Assembly (NCBI RefSeq): GCF_005405425.1
Contig: NZ_BJEA01000003.1
Span: forward strand, 1 to 64,000
Origin: Lactiplantibacillus modestisalitolerans
GTDB lineage: Bacteria > Bacillota > Bacilli > Lactobacillales > Lactobacillaceae
Direction of reading: 5' to 3'
Length of the DNA stretch: 64,000 nucleotides
Part shown: positions 25,989 to 34,934 of the stretch, piece after piece
Layout: each line of letters begins with the position of its first letter
How positions within the stretch are numbered: the stretch's first letter is position 1
Notes under the pieces: generated by a model
Seen by the model: the letters and a program-made list of their open reading frames with translations, nothing else
What the model was told of the DNA's origin: nothing
The model's database searches: none
Position numbers and translations under genes: made by a program

Positions 25989-26624
25989 GTGCAGACGGTT
26001 AATCAAACGGCGACGAAAGTCCTAACGGAAACGGTGACGGCAATTCCGCACCGGCGCGTTGGTATTTTAGGAGGCACGTTTAACCCACCGCATTTGGGAC
26101 ACTTGATCATGGCCCAACAAGTTGGCGACCAACTTGGTTTAGATGAGGTTCGGTTTATGCCGGACGCCCAGCCCCCGCACGTTGATGAAAAAAAGACGAT
26201 TGCGGCGCGTGACCGGGTCAACATGGTGCAGGCGGCGATTGCCGATAACCCGTTGTTTCGCCTGGAAACAACTGAAATTAAGCGTGGGGGTAAAAGTTAT
26301 ACCTACGATACGATGAAACAGTTGAAGGCCGAACATCCGGATACCCAGTACTATTTCATTATTGGTGGTGACATGGTCGACTATTTGCACACCTGGTACC
26401 ACATTGATGACTTAGTCAAGCTGGTCACGTTTGTCGGTATTAAGCGGACCGGTTACCCCACGACGAGTGCGTATCCCGTCATTTGGGTCGACGCGCCGCT
26501 GATTGACATTAGTTCTACTCAAATTCGTACTAAAATTAGTCACGGTCATACGGTTCGCTACCTAATTCCGGACGCGGTGGCCGCTTACATTGAGGAGCAT
26601 CAATTATATGAGCAAACCGATTGA
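25989..26624 (+). CDS. nadD: Nicotinate-nucleotide adenylyltransferase
   Basis: Makes deamido-NAD from nicotinate mononucleotide and ATP. 211 residues from a GTG start 8 bases after GGGAGG. The nucleotidyltransferase core begins at RVGILGGTFNPPHLGHL (about residue 24) after a 23-residue extension; ISSTQIRTKI is the second conserved motif. Its end overlaps the yqeK start by 17 bases. Confidence 0.96.
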   Translation: MQTVNQTATKVLTETVTAIPHRRVGILGGTFNPPHLGHLIMAQQVGDQLGLDEVRFMPDAQPPHVDEKKTIAARDRVNMVQAAIADNPLFRLETTEIKRGGKSYTYDTMKQLKAEHPDTQYYFIIGGDMVDYLHTWYHIDDLVKLVTFVGIKRTGYPTTSAYPVIWVDAPLIDISSTQIRTKISHGHTVRYLIPDAVAAYIEEHQLYEQTD

Positions 26625-27234
26625 GTATCAGGAAGGCCTCGTGCCGTTTAGCCATACCGAATTAATGGCTAAGGTAGCGGCGCAGTTAACGGACAGTCGT
26701 TACCAGCACTGCTTGCGCGTTGAACAAACCGCCCGGCAGTTGGCGGCGGCTAACGGGGTCGACGTCGAGCTCGCTAGCATTGCGGGCTTACTACACGACT
26801 ACGCTAAACAGCGCTCAGACGCAACCTTTATTAAGTTGATTAAAACGCGGGGCTTGGATCCGGAGCTGCTGTTGTACGGTAACGGGGTTTGGCACGGCGT
26901 GGTCGGTGCGGAACTGATCAAGAATGAATTAGGAATTAAGAATGAAGACATTTTAAACGCAATCCGACGCCACACGGTTGGGGCTGCGTACATGACGAAA
27001 CTAGATCAAATCGTCTTCATGGCGGACTTTATCGAACCGGCGCGGGATTTTCCCGGCGTTGAGCAAGCCCGGCAGTTGACGGCCCAATCACTGGCAGCCG
27101 GGGTGCGGTTTCAAATTCAGCACACGTTGGCTTACCTGATTGGTAAGGGTGCGCCAGTTTACCCGCAAACACTGGCAACGTATAACGCCTGGGTGGGACA
27201 CGTTCCGGCCTTGGGTTCAAAATCAAACAATTAA
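26608..27234 (+). CDS. yqeK: HD-domain bis(5'-nucleosyl)-tetraphosphatase YqeK
   Basis: Hydrolyses diadenosine tetraphosphate symmetrically to ADP; an alarmone-control enzyme of Bacillota. 208 residues. The HD metal motif is GLLHDYAK; earlier H (YQHCLRVEQTA) and later D (VFMADFIEP) complete the set. ATG at 26608 chosen for GAGGAG upstream (inside nadD). Coupled to nadD by overlap. Confidence 0.94.
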   Translation: MSKPIEYQEGLVPFSHTELMAKVAAQLTDSRYQHCLRVEQTARQLAAANGVDVELASIAGLLHDYAKQRSDATFIKLIKTRGLDPELLLYGNGVWHGVVGAELIKNELGIKNEDILNAIRRHTVGAAYMTKLDQIVFMADFIEPARDFPGVEQARQLTAQSLAAGVRFQIQHTLAYLIGKGAPVYPQTLATYNAWVGHVPALGSKSNN

Positions 27235-27245
27235 GGGAGTATTCC

Positions 27246-27602
27246 ATGGATAGTAAAGAATTATTACAGGTAACGGTTAAAGCGGCGGACGATAAGCGCG
27301 CAGAAGACATTGTAGCCTTAGACGTCGCCCAAGTAAGTTTGATGGCGGACTATTTCGTCATTTTATCGGCCGATTCAAAGCGGCAAGTTCAAGCCATTGC
27401 GGACAACGTGGTTGAGTTTATTCGCCAAGCCGGTTCCGACGTGAAAAGCGTTGAAGGCCGGACGGCGGGTGAATGGGTCTTGATCGATGCCGGGGACGTC
27501 ATCGTGCACGTCTTCCAAAAAGATGCACGGGCCCACTACAACCTTGAAAAGTTATGGTCAGACGCACCGCTAGTTGACGTTCAACAGTGGGTCAACGCAT
27601 GA
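27246..27602 (+). CDS. rsfS: Ribosomal silencing factor RsfS
   Basis: 118-residue factor that binds L14 of the 50S subunit and blocks 30S joining under starvation. Core VSLMADYFVILSADS and GEWVLIDAGDVIVHVF are diagnostic. GGGAG before the ATG. Its TGA overlaps the ATG of the methyltransferase (ATGA). Confidence 0.96.
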   Translation: MDSKELLQVTVKAADDKRAEDIVALDVAQVSLMADYFVILSADSKRQVQAIADNVVEFIRQAGSDVKSVEGRTAGEWVLIDAGDVIVHVFQKDARAHYNLEKLWSDAPLVDVQQWVNA

Positions 27603-28333
27603 TCTACCAAACGTTTGCCGAACTTTACGACGAACTCTTTGATCCAGCCATGTACCAGCAATGGCTGGATTTTGTGCGTCGCCGGGTTCCCGACCAAACT
27701 GGGCAGTTACTAGAATTAGCGTGTGGAACGGGCCGGTTAGGCGTTTTACTAGCCCAAGCCGGTTACCAAGTCACGGGCTTAGATTTATCCGACAACATGT
27801 TGGCGTTGGCGCAACAACACGCTCAGGAAGCCGGCGTGCCGTTACCGCTATTACAAGGCGATATGCTGGACCTCAGTGAAATTGGTACCTTCAATACGGT
27901 CACCTGTTTTGCGGACTCGTTCTGCTACTTACCTGATCTGGGTGCGGTTGAGGCTGCTTTTACCCAGGTGGGTCAGCACTTAACGGCGGACGGGCGCTTC
28001 TTATTTGACGTCATCACGCCTCATCAGACGGACGACGTTTATCCAGGCTATATGTATAATTATCAAGATGATGAGCGGGCGTTTATGTGGACGAGTTACG
28101 CTGGCGAAGTGCCGCACAGTGCCGAACACGAATTAACGTTCTTCATTTATAACGAACAGAAGCAGGCGTTTGATCAGGTGGGGGAATTGCACCATGAGCG
28201 GACCTATACGCTTGCGGATTATCAGGCGGCACTAAGTCGCGCAGGTTTTAAGCACGTTGCGGTAACGGCTGACTTTGGCACGGCCGAACCGAACGAAACA
28301 ACGACCCGCTGGTTTTTTGACTGTCAAAAGTAG
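27599..28333 (+). CDS. Class I SAM-dependent methyltransferase (YqeM-like)
   Basis: 244-residue methyltransferase of unknown target, regularly linked to rsfS and yqeK. SAM-binding motif I reads LELACGTGRLG (about 40-50), followed by GLDLSDNML. I start at the ATG at 27599 that overlaps the rsfS stop; an in-frame GTG 12 bases upstream gives only MGQR extra. Function is not known. Confidence 0.9.
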   Translation: MIYQTFAELYDELFDPAMYQQWLDFVRRRVPDQTGQLLELACGTGRLGVLLAQAGYQVTGLDLSDNMLALAQQHAQEAGVPLPLLQGDMLDLSEIGTFNTVTCFADSFCYLPDLGAVEAAFTQVGQHLTADGRFLFDVITPHQTDDVYPGYMYNYQDDERAFMWTSYAGEVPHSAEHELTFFIYNEQKQAFDQVGELHHERTYTLADYQAALSRAGFKHVAVTADFGTAEPNETTTRWFFDCQK

Positions 28334-28345
28334 GGAGGAATGGCG

Positions 28346-29494
28346 ATGCACGCAGTGGGCTTAATAACGGAATATAACCCGTTACACAACGGGCACCGCT
28401 ACCACCTCCAAACGGCAAAGCAGGTTAGCGGGGCGGATTGTACCGTCGTGGTGATGAGTGGTAACTGGTTGCAACGTGGTGAACCGGCTTTACTCGACAA
28501 GTGGACCCGTACGGAACTGGCACTAGCCGCCGGGGCCGACCTGGTCGTTGAGCTACCGGTTTACTTTGCGACCCAACCCGCGCACCTCTTTGCGCGCGGA
28601 GGGGTCGCAATACTGAGTGCGCTCGGCTGTGACAGCCTGGTTTTTGGTGCTGAACATCCTGATTTGGACTTTGCGAAGCTGACGACGGCGATGGCGACGA
28701 TGGCCAACGGTGATTTTCAGCACTATAACGCGACCTTTGCGACCCAGTTCAACGCGGCGTTGCAAGCGACGACCGGGGTGACCTTGACGTCTGCCAACGA
28801 CATGTTGAGCTTTTGCTACTACGCGGCTAATCAGCGTTTAGCCCGGCCGTTAAAACTTTATCCAATTCAACGCCGGGTAGCGGGACACGCTGAGACCACG
28901 ATCACGCCCGGTGAAACGTTCGCGAGCGGCACGGCGATTCGGCAGGCGGCACTCCAGGCGGATTGGCCGGCGGTGGAGCCGGTCGTTCCGCCCGCCACCT
29001 TAGCCGCCTTAAAAACAAACCGGCTTCAAAGCTGGGCTGATTTTTGGCCGTATTTGCAGTACCAATTGTTGACGGTGGACGTGGCCCATAGTGGGCAGTA
29101 CGATCAAATGGCCGAAGGATTAGAATACCGGATGCGGGCGATGGTGCAGACGAGTCATGATTTTCAGGACTTTTTAGGTCAAGTGAAATCCAAACGCTAC
29201 ACTTATACGCGGCTTCAGCGAGTAGCAACGGCGGCACTGCTACAATTGACGAAGGCGGAAGTGCAAGCGGCCCAGGCGCACCCGTACATTCGCTTGCTTG
29301 GCTTCAATTCAACCGGGCAGGCGTATTTGCACCAGGTTAAAAAGCAATTACCGCTGCCCCTGTACACGAAGATTAATCAGCAGTTGCGCGAACACGCCTT
29401 ACAGCTTGACTACCGGGCGGGCCGGGTTTACGAATTAATTAATCACCAGTCCCAAGATTTATACCGCCGACCGCTTCGAATTACCGGGGGTTAG
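28346..29494 (+). CDS. tmcAL: tRNA(Met) cytidine acetate ligase
   Basis: Uses acetate and ATP to form N4-acetylcytidine at the elongator tRNA-Met wobble base. 382 residues. The nucleotidyltransferase-like N-terminus GLITEYNPLHNGHRYHL carries the HxGH-type motif; VVMSGNWLQRGEP is also conserved. The ATG at 28346 has correct spacing from GGGAGG; the ATG at 28340 is too close. Follows the methyltransferase by 12 bases. Confidence 0.94.
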   Translation: MHAVGLITEYNPLHNGHRYHLQTAKQVSGADCTVVVMSGNWLQRGEPALLDKWTRTELALAAGADLVVELPVYFATQPAHLFARGGVAILSALGCDSLVFGAEHPDLDFAKLTTAMATMANGDFQHYNATFATQFNAALQATTGVTLTSANDMLSFCYYAANQRLARPLKLYPIQRRVAGHAETTITPGETFASGTAIRQAALQADWPAVEPVVPPATLAALKTNRLQSWADFWPYLQYQLLTVDVAHSGQYDQMAEGLEYRMRAMVQTSHDFQDFLGQVKSKRYTYTRLQRVATAALLQLTKAEVQAAQAHPYIRLLGFNSTGQAYLHQVKKQLPLPLYTKINQQLREHALQLDYRAGRVYELINHQSQDLYRRPLRITGG

Positions 29495-29567
29495 AGTTGA
29501 CCCACGGGAGAATTATTGTTAGAGTAGTGAACAGCGACGGGCATTTAGACCTGTCAAGGAAAAAACA

Positions 29568-29596
29568 TTGACAAAGGTTTTTCACACAGGTATAAT
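29568..29596 (+). promoter_or_regulatory. Consensus promoter of yceD-rpmF
   Basis: TTGACA (29568-29573), 17-base spacer, TATAAT (29591-29596): exact sigma-A consensus hexamers with ideal spacing, 28 bases before the yceD ATG. Confidence 0.93.
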
Positions 29597-29624
29597 TTAT
29601 CACGTTGCATTAGGAGGTTTTTAA

Positions 29625-30179
29625 ATGAAATGGTCACTTACGCAGCTTAAGAGCTACCGTGACACGCCACTTCAGTTTGATGAAGCGTTAGACCTAAAGC
29701 AGGCCCTGATGACGCGTTATCCAGAAATCCTTGATGTTCAGCCCGTCCACGTGAAGGGCTACGTCAGTTATGATAAGGATAATGTCCTAATCACAGCGAC
29801 CGTAGCGGCAACCTTAACGTTGCCCTCAAGTCGGTCGTTGACGCCGGTGGAAGTTCCACTGGCCTTTCAAATGACGGAATATTACGTCCCACAGGGGGTT
29901 GACCTGAGCCGTTTCGATGAAGAGACGGATACGGTCATCATCTTACCAGAAGACGATGTTCTCGACTTTGATGTCGCTGTGGAGGATAACATTTTAATTC
30001 ATATCCCCATGCAGATTCTTTCTGAAGCTGAGCAGAATGGTGAAGCCATGCCTACGGGTAAGGGCTGGGAAGTCATTAGTGAAGACGACCTTGCCAAGCA
30101 AGCTGAAGAACATAAAACTGTTGATCCGCGTTTAGCTAAACTGAAAGACCTGTTCCCTGATCAGGAAAGCAAGGATTAA
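29625..30179 (+). CDS. yceD: YceD-family protein (DUF177)
   Basis: 184-residue acidic protein, almost always upstream of rpmF; plant and E. coli homologues affect 23S rRNA processing. Conserved VHVKGYVSYDKDNVLITATV and the late DPRLAKLKDLF tail are family features; no catalytic motif is known. Strong AGGAGG start. Expressed from the consensus promoter, with rpmF 62 bases on. Confidence 0.92.
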   Translation: MKWSLTQLKSYRDTPLQFDEALDLKQALMTRYPEILDVQPVHVKGYVSYDKDNVLITATVAATLTLPSSRSLTPVEVPLAFQMTEYYVPQGVDLSRFDEETDTVIILPEDDVLDFDVAVEDNILIHIPMQILSEAEQNGEAMPTGKGWEVISEDDLAKQAEEHKTVDPRLAKLKDLFPDQESKD

Positions 30180-30241
30180 GTTTGAGCTAGGCGTATCAAA
30201 ACTCACTTAAATGTGAATCCCTTTGAAGGAGGTGTAGGTTG

Positions 30242-30421
30242 ATGGCTGTACCAGCAAGAAGAACGTCTAAGACGCGTAAACGCAACCGTCGTGGTCATAT
30301 TAAATTGGCGACACCAAATTTGGCACCATGCCCAAATTGTGGCGAATTACGTGTATCACACCGTGTTTGCCCAAGTTGTGGTTTTTACAACGGCAAGCAA
30401 GTTGTTAAAGTAAACAACTAA
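30242..30421 (+). CDS. rpmF: 50S ribosomal protein L32
   Basis: 59-residue ribosomal protein. [18 protein letters not shown] start, and a complete CPNC...CPSC zinc ribbon (Zn-dependent form). AAGGAGGTG precedes the ATG. Confidence 0.98.
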   Translation: MAVPARRTSKTRKRNRRGHIKLATPNLAPCPNCGELRVSHRVCPSCGFYNGKQVVKVNN

Positions 30422-30494
30422 TTTGATTAGTTGATGAAAAACGACATTGCGGCCATGGCGCATGGCGTCTTTCTTTACGAATAATAACGATCTT

Positions 30495-30521
30495 AAAAAA
30501 CTCGCTTCGGCGAGTTTTTTT
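30495..30521 (+). terminator. Terminator of yceD-rpmF
   Basis: AAAAAACTCGC and GCGAGTTTTTTT pair around a TTCG tetraloop (30506-30509), a very stable loop. A second weaker hairpin (GCCAT/ATGGC) lies upstream near 30450-30466. Confidence 0.92.
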
Positions 30522-30661
30522 GTTGTCTAAGCTAACCGCCACTAACCGAAAAAGTCGGTGATTACCGGGAAAGTAGCGGCATATTTCAATTAATTGGGCG
30601 CACTTGGCCGTATGCTGGAAGGGTAGGTAAACCTGCAAATTAATTGGAAGGAAGTTTTGCA

Positions 30662-31603
30662 ATGTTAACCAAGCCAAACGTTGTGTTAGGAACCTGGGCG
30701 TGGGGCGATCGTGATAACTATTTCGGTAATCATGAGGATCCCCAGCATTTTCAAGCCGTGTATGACCAGGCGTTGAAGGACGGGTTGGATTTCTTTGATA
30801 CGGCCTATGCGTATAGTCAGGGCAGTGCTGAAACCATCTTGGGCCAACTTAGTCACCAGACGCCCCGCGACCAAATTATGTTGTCAACGAAGTTTACGCC
30901 GCGGATGGCGGATGACGGGACGCAGCCCGTTCAGGATATGTTTCGGGGGAGTTGCGCGCGGTTACAGACTGACTACGTGGATTATTATTGGATCCACCAT
31001 GATGATGACGTTGAAAAGTGGACGCCGGCCCTGATTCCGTTACTGCAAAGTGGTCAGGTCAAGCACGTCGGCGTTTCAAACCATACGTTGCCCGAAATAA
31101 AGCGGGTCCAAGCCATTCTAGGAGCGGCTGGGTTTCAGTTATCTGGCGTCCAAAACCACTTTAGTTTATTGGATCGAACGTCGGAAAAGAACGGCATTAT
31201 TGATTATTGTCACCAACAACACCTCACGTTCTTTGCTTACATGGTCTTGGAACAGGGGGCTTTAACGGGCAAGTATAACGCCAAGCACCCCATGCCAGCT
31301 GGAAGCTCGCGGGCGGCCGTTTATAACGGGCAGTTGGGTCATCTAACGACGTTAGTGCAAACCTTACAACGGATTGGCGCTCCCCACGGCTTAAGCGCGG
31401 CTGAAACTGCGATGGCCTGGACGATTGCCAAGGGAACGTTGCCAATCATCGGCGTCACTAAGGTTCCCCAAGTAGACGCGGCGGCAAAGGCGGCCAAAAC
31501 GCGGTTGTCAGCCAGTGACGTGACCGCACTGGACGCGGTCGCCGCTACGACACAGGCTGACACGGTTGGGTTCTGGGAGCCGGACTACCGGCAAGCTCAG
31601 TGA
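30662..31603 (+). CDS. Aldo/keto reductase
   Basis: 313-residue NAD(P)H-dependent oxidoreductase with a TIM-barrel fold. Tetrad: Asp46 and Tyr51 (DTAYAYSQG), Lys77 (STKFTP) and His in YWIHHDD. The C-terminal GVTKVPQV fits the cofactor-phosphate loop. ATG at 30662 chosen for GGAAGGAAG upstream. Alone in its unit; substrate unknown. Confidence 0.9.
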   Translation: MLTKPNVVLGTWAWGDRDNYFGNHEDPQHFQAVYDQALKDGLDFFDTAYAYSQGSAETILGQLSHQTPRDQIMLSTKFTPRMADDGTQPVQDMFRGSCARLQTDYVDYYWIHHDDDVEKWTPALIPLLQSGQVKHVGVSNHTLPEIKRVQAILGAAGFQLSGVQNHFSLLDRTSEKNGIIDYCHQQHLTFFAYMVLEQGALTGKYNAKHPMPAGSSRAAVYNGQLGHLTTLVQTLQRIGAPHGLSAAETAMAWTIAKGTLPIIGVTKVPQVDAAAKAAKTRLSASDVTALDAVAATTQADTVGFWEPDYRQAQ

Positions 31604-31699
31604 TTTTTGACGGGCTGGCGGTAACGCGACCTTTTTGAAAATTTATTTCTTATCTAAAAGCTTTAAATGTAATTAATTTTATAAAACGCCTCAAAATAC

Positions 31700-31728
31700 T
31701 TTAAACGGCCGCTGGTTTCTGGTACGAT
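31700..31728 (+). promoter_or_regulatory. Possible gnd promoter
   Basis: TTTAAA (31700-31705), 17-base spacer, TACGAT (31723-31728). Each hexamer matches consensus at four positions. Confidence 0.5.
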
Positions 31729-31762
31729 AGTTGCGTAATAAAAATTGGGAGGCAGTTAACTA

Positions 31763-33199
31763 ATGAGTAACGAAAAACCACAAATCGGTGTCATTGGGAT
31801 GGCCGTTATGGGTAAAAACCTGGCTTTGAACATTGAAAGCCGCGGTTACCAAGTCGCAATCTTTAACCGGACCGGTTCGAAGACGGAAAAGGTCGTTAAG
31901 GATCACGCGGACAAAAAATTAGTACCAAGCTATAAAATCGAAGACTTTGTTGCTTCGCTTGAAACGCCTCGCCGGATTATCATGATGGTCAAGGCTGGTA
32001 AGCCAACCGATATGGTAATCGACGAACTCTTACCATTATTAGATAAGGGTGACGTTTTAATTGATGGTGGGAACACCAACTTTAACGATACGATTGCCCG
32101 GAGTGCGCGGCTTGATAAGTCCGGCATCAACTTTATCGGGATGGGTGTGTCCGGTGGTGAACTGGGCGCCTTACAAGGGCCTTCCTTGATGCCTGGTGGT
32201 CAGAAGGAAGCTTATGACTTAGTTGCACCAATTCTTGAAAAAATCGCTGCTAAGGCCCCCCAAGACGGTGCACCTTGCGTGACCTACATTGGTCCGAACG
32301 GTGCGGGTCACTACGTTAAGATGGTCCACAACGGGATTGAATACGGTGACGAAGAGTTAATCGACGAAAGTTACAACGTGATGCGCAACGTTGCCGGATT
32401 ATCCGTTGACGAAATGTCGAAGATTTTCACCGACTGGAACCAGGGTGAATTAAGCAGTTACTTAATCGAAATTACGGCTGATATTTTATCCCGTAAGGAC
32501 GATTTAGGCGCTGACAAGACTAAGCCAATCGTGGACATGATCTTAGACCGTGGGAATAACAAGGGGACTGGTAAGTGGAGTTCCGAAGATGCGTTGAACA
32601 TTCAAGTGCCACAATCCGTCATTACGGAGGCCGTTTACGCACGTTACATTTCCATGATGAAGAACGAACGGGTTGCGGCTTCTAAGAAATTAGCCGGTCC
32701 AACGAACAAGGTTGATTTACCAGCTAAGGAAGACTTAGTTGAAAAGATTCGCCAAGCCCTTTACTTCAGCAAAATCATGAGTTATGCGCAAGGCTTCGAA
32801 CAATTACGGTTCGCTTCCAAACATTATGACTGGGATTTGAAGTTTGGTGAATTAGCTCAGATTTGGCGTGCTGGCTGCATTATTCGGGCCCAATTCTTAC
32901 AAAACATCACCGATGCGTTTGATAAGCAACCAGACCTGGATAATTTATTGATGGACGACTACTTTGCAGACATCGCTGCTAAGTACCAACAATCAACGCG
33001 TGACGTTCTCAGCTTAGCCGTTCAAGCTGGGGTTCCAATGCCTGCGTTTAGTGCGGCCCTTTCATACTACGATTCGTACCGCGCAGAAGTGTTACCCGCT
33101 AACTTGTTGCAAGCGCAACGGGACTACTTCGGGGCCCACACTTATGAACGGACTGACCGGGAAGGTAGCTTCCACTACAGCTGGTATGAAGAACAATAA
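31763..33199 (+). CDS. gnd: 6-phosphogluconate dehydrogenase, decarboxylating
   Basis: Oxidises 6-phosphogluconate to ribulose 5-phosphate and CO2 with NADP; key to the phosphoketolase/pentose-phosphate route of lactobacilli. 478 residues. Rossmann motif [19 protein letters not shown] (NADP phosphate contact), [19 protein letters not shown] and [11 protein letters not shown] with catalytic Lys and Glu nearby. GGGAGG before the ATG. Codon use suggests high expression. Single gene, terminated at 33284. Confidence 0.98.
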   Translation: MSNEKPQIGVIGMAVMGKNLALNIESRGYQVAIFNRTGSKTEKVVKDHADKKLVPSYKIEDFVASLETPRRIIMMVKAGKPTDMVIDELLPLLDKGDVLIDGGNTNFNDTIARSARLDKSGINFIGMGVSGGELGALQGPSLMPGGQKEAYDLVAPILEKIAAKAPQDGAPCVTYIGPNGAGHYVKMVHNGIEYGDEELIDESYNVMRNVAGLSVDEMSKIFTDWNQGELSSYLIEITADILSRKDDLGADKTKPIVDMILDRGNNKGTGKWSSEDALNIQVPQSVITEAVYARYISMMKNERVAASKKLAGPTNKVDLPAKEDLVEKIRQALYFSKIMSYAQGFEQLRFASKHYDWDLKFGELAQIWRAGCIIRAQFLQNITDAFDKQPDLDNLLMDDYFADIAAKYQQSTRDVLSLAVQAGVPMPAFSAALSYYDSYRAEVLPANLLQAQRDYFGAHTYERTDREGSFHYSWYEEQ

Positions 33200-33283
33200 T
33201 TTAAATTAGCTGAAATTTTGAAAGAGTGAGTGTGCCAAAAGTCGGCGTACGTTTCGGCTATTAACATGAGGCAATACACAAGA

Positions 33284-33310
33284 GGCTGTGACTATGTCAT
33301 AGCCTTTTTT
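33284..33310 (+). terminator. Terminator of gnd
   Basis: GGCTGTGAC (33284-33292) pairs with GTCATAGCC (33296-33304, one G-U pair), loop TAT, six T. Confidence 0.85.
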
Positions 33311-33322
33311 CGTTGTTGAAAA

Positions 33323-33352
33323 TTGGTTTGGAACGTACGTTCGTGATACACT
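33323..33352 (+). promoter_or_regulatory. rarA promoter with LexA/DinR-type box
   Basis: TTGGTT (33323-33328), 18-base spacer, TACACT (33347-33352). GAACGTACGTTC (33331-33342) fits the Gram-positive LexA consensus GAAC-N4-GTTC exactly and fills the spacer, where a bound repressor would block RNA polymerase. Confidence 0.75.
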
Positions 33353-33388
33353 AACAGTATTCAAATGACAAGTACGGAGGTGGTTTGG

Positions 33389-34720
33389 ATGCGACAAGAG
33401 TCGTTGTTCAATCCAGAAAACACGCAAAACAGTCCGTTGGCTTACCGGGTTCGGCCAACGACGCTGGCAGGCTTTAAAGGCCAGGACCATCTTCTAGGCC
33501 CGGGAAAATTGTTGCGACAGTTAATTGCGGAAGATCAACTACCATCGTTAATTTTTTGGGGACCACCGGGAGTGGGGAAAACGACGCTGGCAGAAATTAT
33601 TGCCCAACAAACCAAATCGCACTTCATCACCTTTAGTGCCGTTCGAAGTGGGATCAAAGAAATTCGCACCATCATGGATGAGGCGACCGCGAACCGCGAC
33701 TTTGGTGAAAAGACCATCGTATTTATTGATGAAATTCACCGGTTCAATAAGGCCCAGCAGGACGCCTTTCTCCCGTACGTGGAGCGTGGTAGCATTACGC
33801 TCATTGGGGCGACAACCGAAAACCCGTCCTTTGAAATTAACGCGGCGTTGCTTTCACGTTGTAAGGTGCTGGTGTTAAAAGAATTGACGGTTGCGGCCTT
33901 GGTCGAAATTTTACAGGCGGCCCTTGATAATCCAAATGGTTTTCCAGGATGGACGGTCAATTTACAGCCAGATACGCTGCAATTAATTGCGGAATTTGCG
34001 AACGGGGATGCCCGCATGGCGCTAAACACGCTCGAAATGGCGGTCCTGAACGGGGACCGAGCGGATCACCACGTAACGATTACGGCGGCGGGACTGTCGC
34101 AACTAATCAATACGAAGTCGCTGCGTTACGATAAAAATGGTGAGGAGCACTACAACATCATTTCGGCGTTGCACAAGTCGATGCGCAATAGTGATGTTGA
34201 CGCGGCCATTTACTGGTTGATGCGGATGCTGGATGGTGGCGAGGATCCGTTGTACATTGCTCGCCGGCTCGTTCGCTTCGCGAGTGAAGACGTCGGCTTA
34301 GCCGACCGCCAGGCGCTCCCACTGACGGTGGCGGCTTACCAGGCCTGCCAATTTTTGGGCATGCCGGAGTGTAACGTGAACTTAACGGAAGCGGTGACTT
34401 ACTTGGCGCTTGCACCGAAGTCCAACGCTCTTTATACGGCGCAGTCGGCCGCCCAAGCAGATATTAAGGCAACCGGCAATTTGCCGGTGCCGTTACAGAT
34501 TAGAAACGCACCCACAAAACTAATGAAAAATTTAGGTTATGGTGCCGACTATCAGTATGCGCACGATACCGCGGACAAATTAACGACAATGAAAACGTTA
34601 CCGGCCGCATTAGCGGGCCACCAGTATTATCAGCCGACAACGCAAGGCCAGGAAAAGGCGTGGTCGAAACGGTTAGCTGAAATTCGGGCCTGGCACGCGC
34701 ACCATCCCGATTCGAAATAA
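33389..34720 (+). CDS. rarA: Replication-associated recombination protein A (RarA/MgsA)
   Basis: AAA+ ATPase of the clamp-loader type, acting at stalled forks. 443 residues. Walker A GPPGVGKTTLA, Walker B FIDEIHRFNKAQQDAFLP, sensor GATTENPSFE, and a C-terminal tetramerisation/MgsA domain. ATG at 33389 chosen because GGAGGTGG sits just upstream; an earlier ATG at 33365 lies before that site. A LexA-type box in the promoter suggests SOS control. Confidence 0.95.
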   Translation: MRQESLFNPENTQNSPLAYRVRPTTLAGFKGQDHLLGPGKLLRQLIAEDQLPSLIFWGPPGVGKTTLAEIIAQQTKSHFITFSAVRSGIKEIRTIMDEATANRDFGEKTIVFIDEIHRFNKAQQDAFLPYVERGSITLIGATTENPSFEINAALLSRCKVLVLKELTVAALVEILQAALDNPNGFPGWTVNLQPDTLQLIAEFANGDARMALNTLEMAVLNGDRADHHVTITAAGLSQLINTKSLRYDKNGEEHYNIISALHKSMRNSDVDAAIYWLMRMLDGGEDPLYIARRLVRFASEDVGLADRQALPLTVAAYQACQFLGMPECNVNLTEAVTYLALAPKSNALYTAQSAAQADIKATGNLPVPLQIRNAPTKLMKNLGYGADYQYAHDTADKLTTMKTLPAALAGHQYYQPTTQGQEKAWSKRLAEIRAWHAHHPDSK

Positions 34721-34827
34721 TTAGGCTCGTTGGTCAAGCTTATTAATTGTATTCTGATGGAAAGGTTGTAAAATTAAAATTGAATGAGGAATGCCGTTGG
34801 TTTCTAGTATAGGAAATTTAGCGTATT

Positions 34828-34853
34828 CATGTTAAAATAACATGTTGTATAAT
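34828..34853 (+). promoter_or_regulatory. Promoter with perfect palindrome upstream of the two-component operon
   Basis: CATGTTA-AAA-TAACATG (34828-34844) is a perfect inverted repeat with 7-base arms, ending 3 bases before a perfect -10 TATAAT (34848-34853). No good -35 exists. It looks like an operator, possibly for an activator or for the response regulator itself. Confidence 0.6.
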
Positions 34854-34934
34854 GAAAATGGCCGGTGCGGCGCTTCTGACCGCGAGCCGGTACGCTTTTT
34901 AGATAAGTTGAATATTAGGAGTGACAACAAGTAA

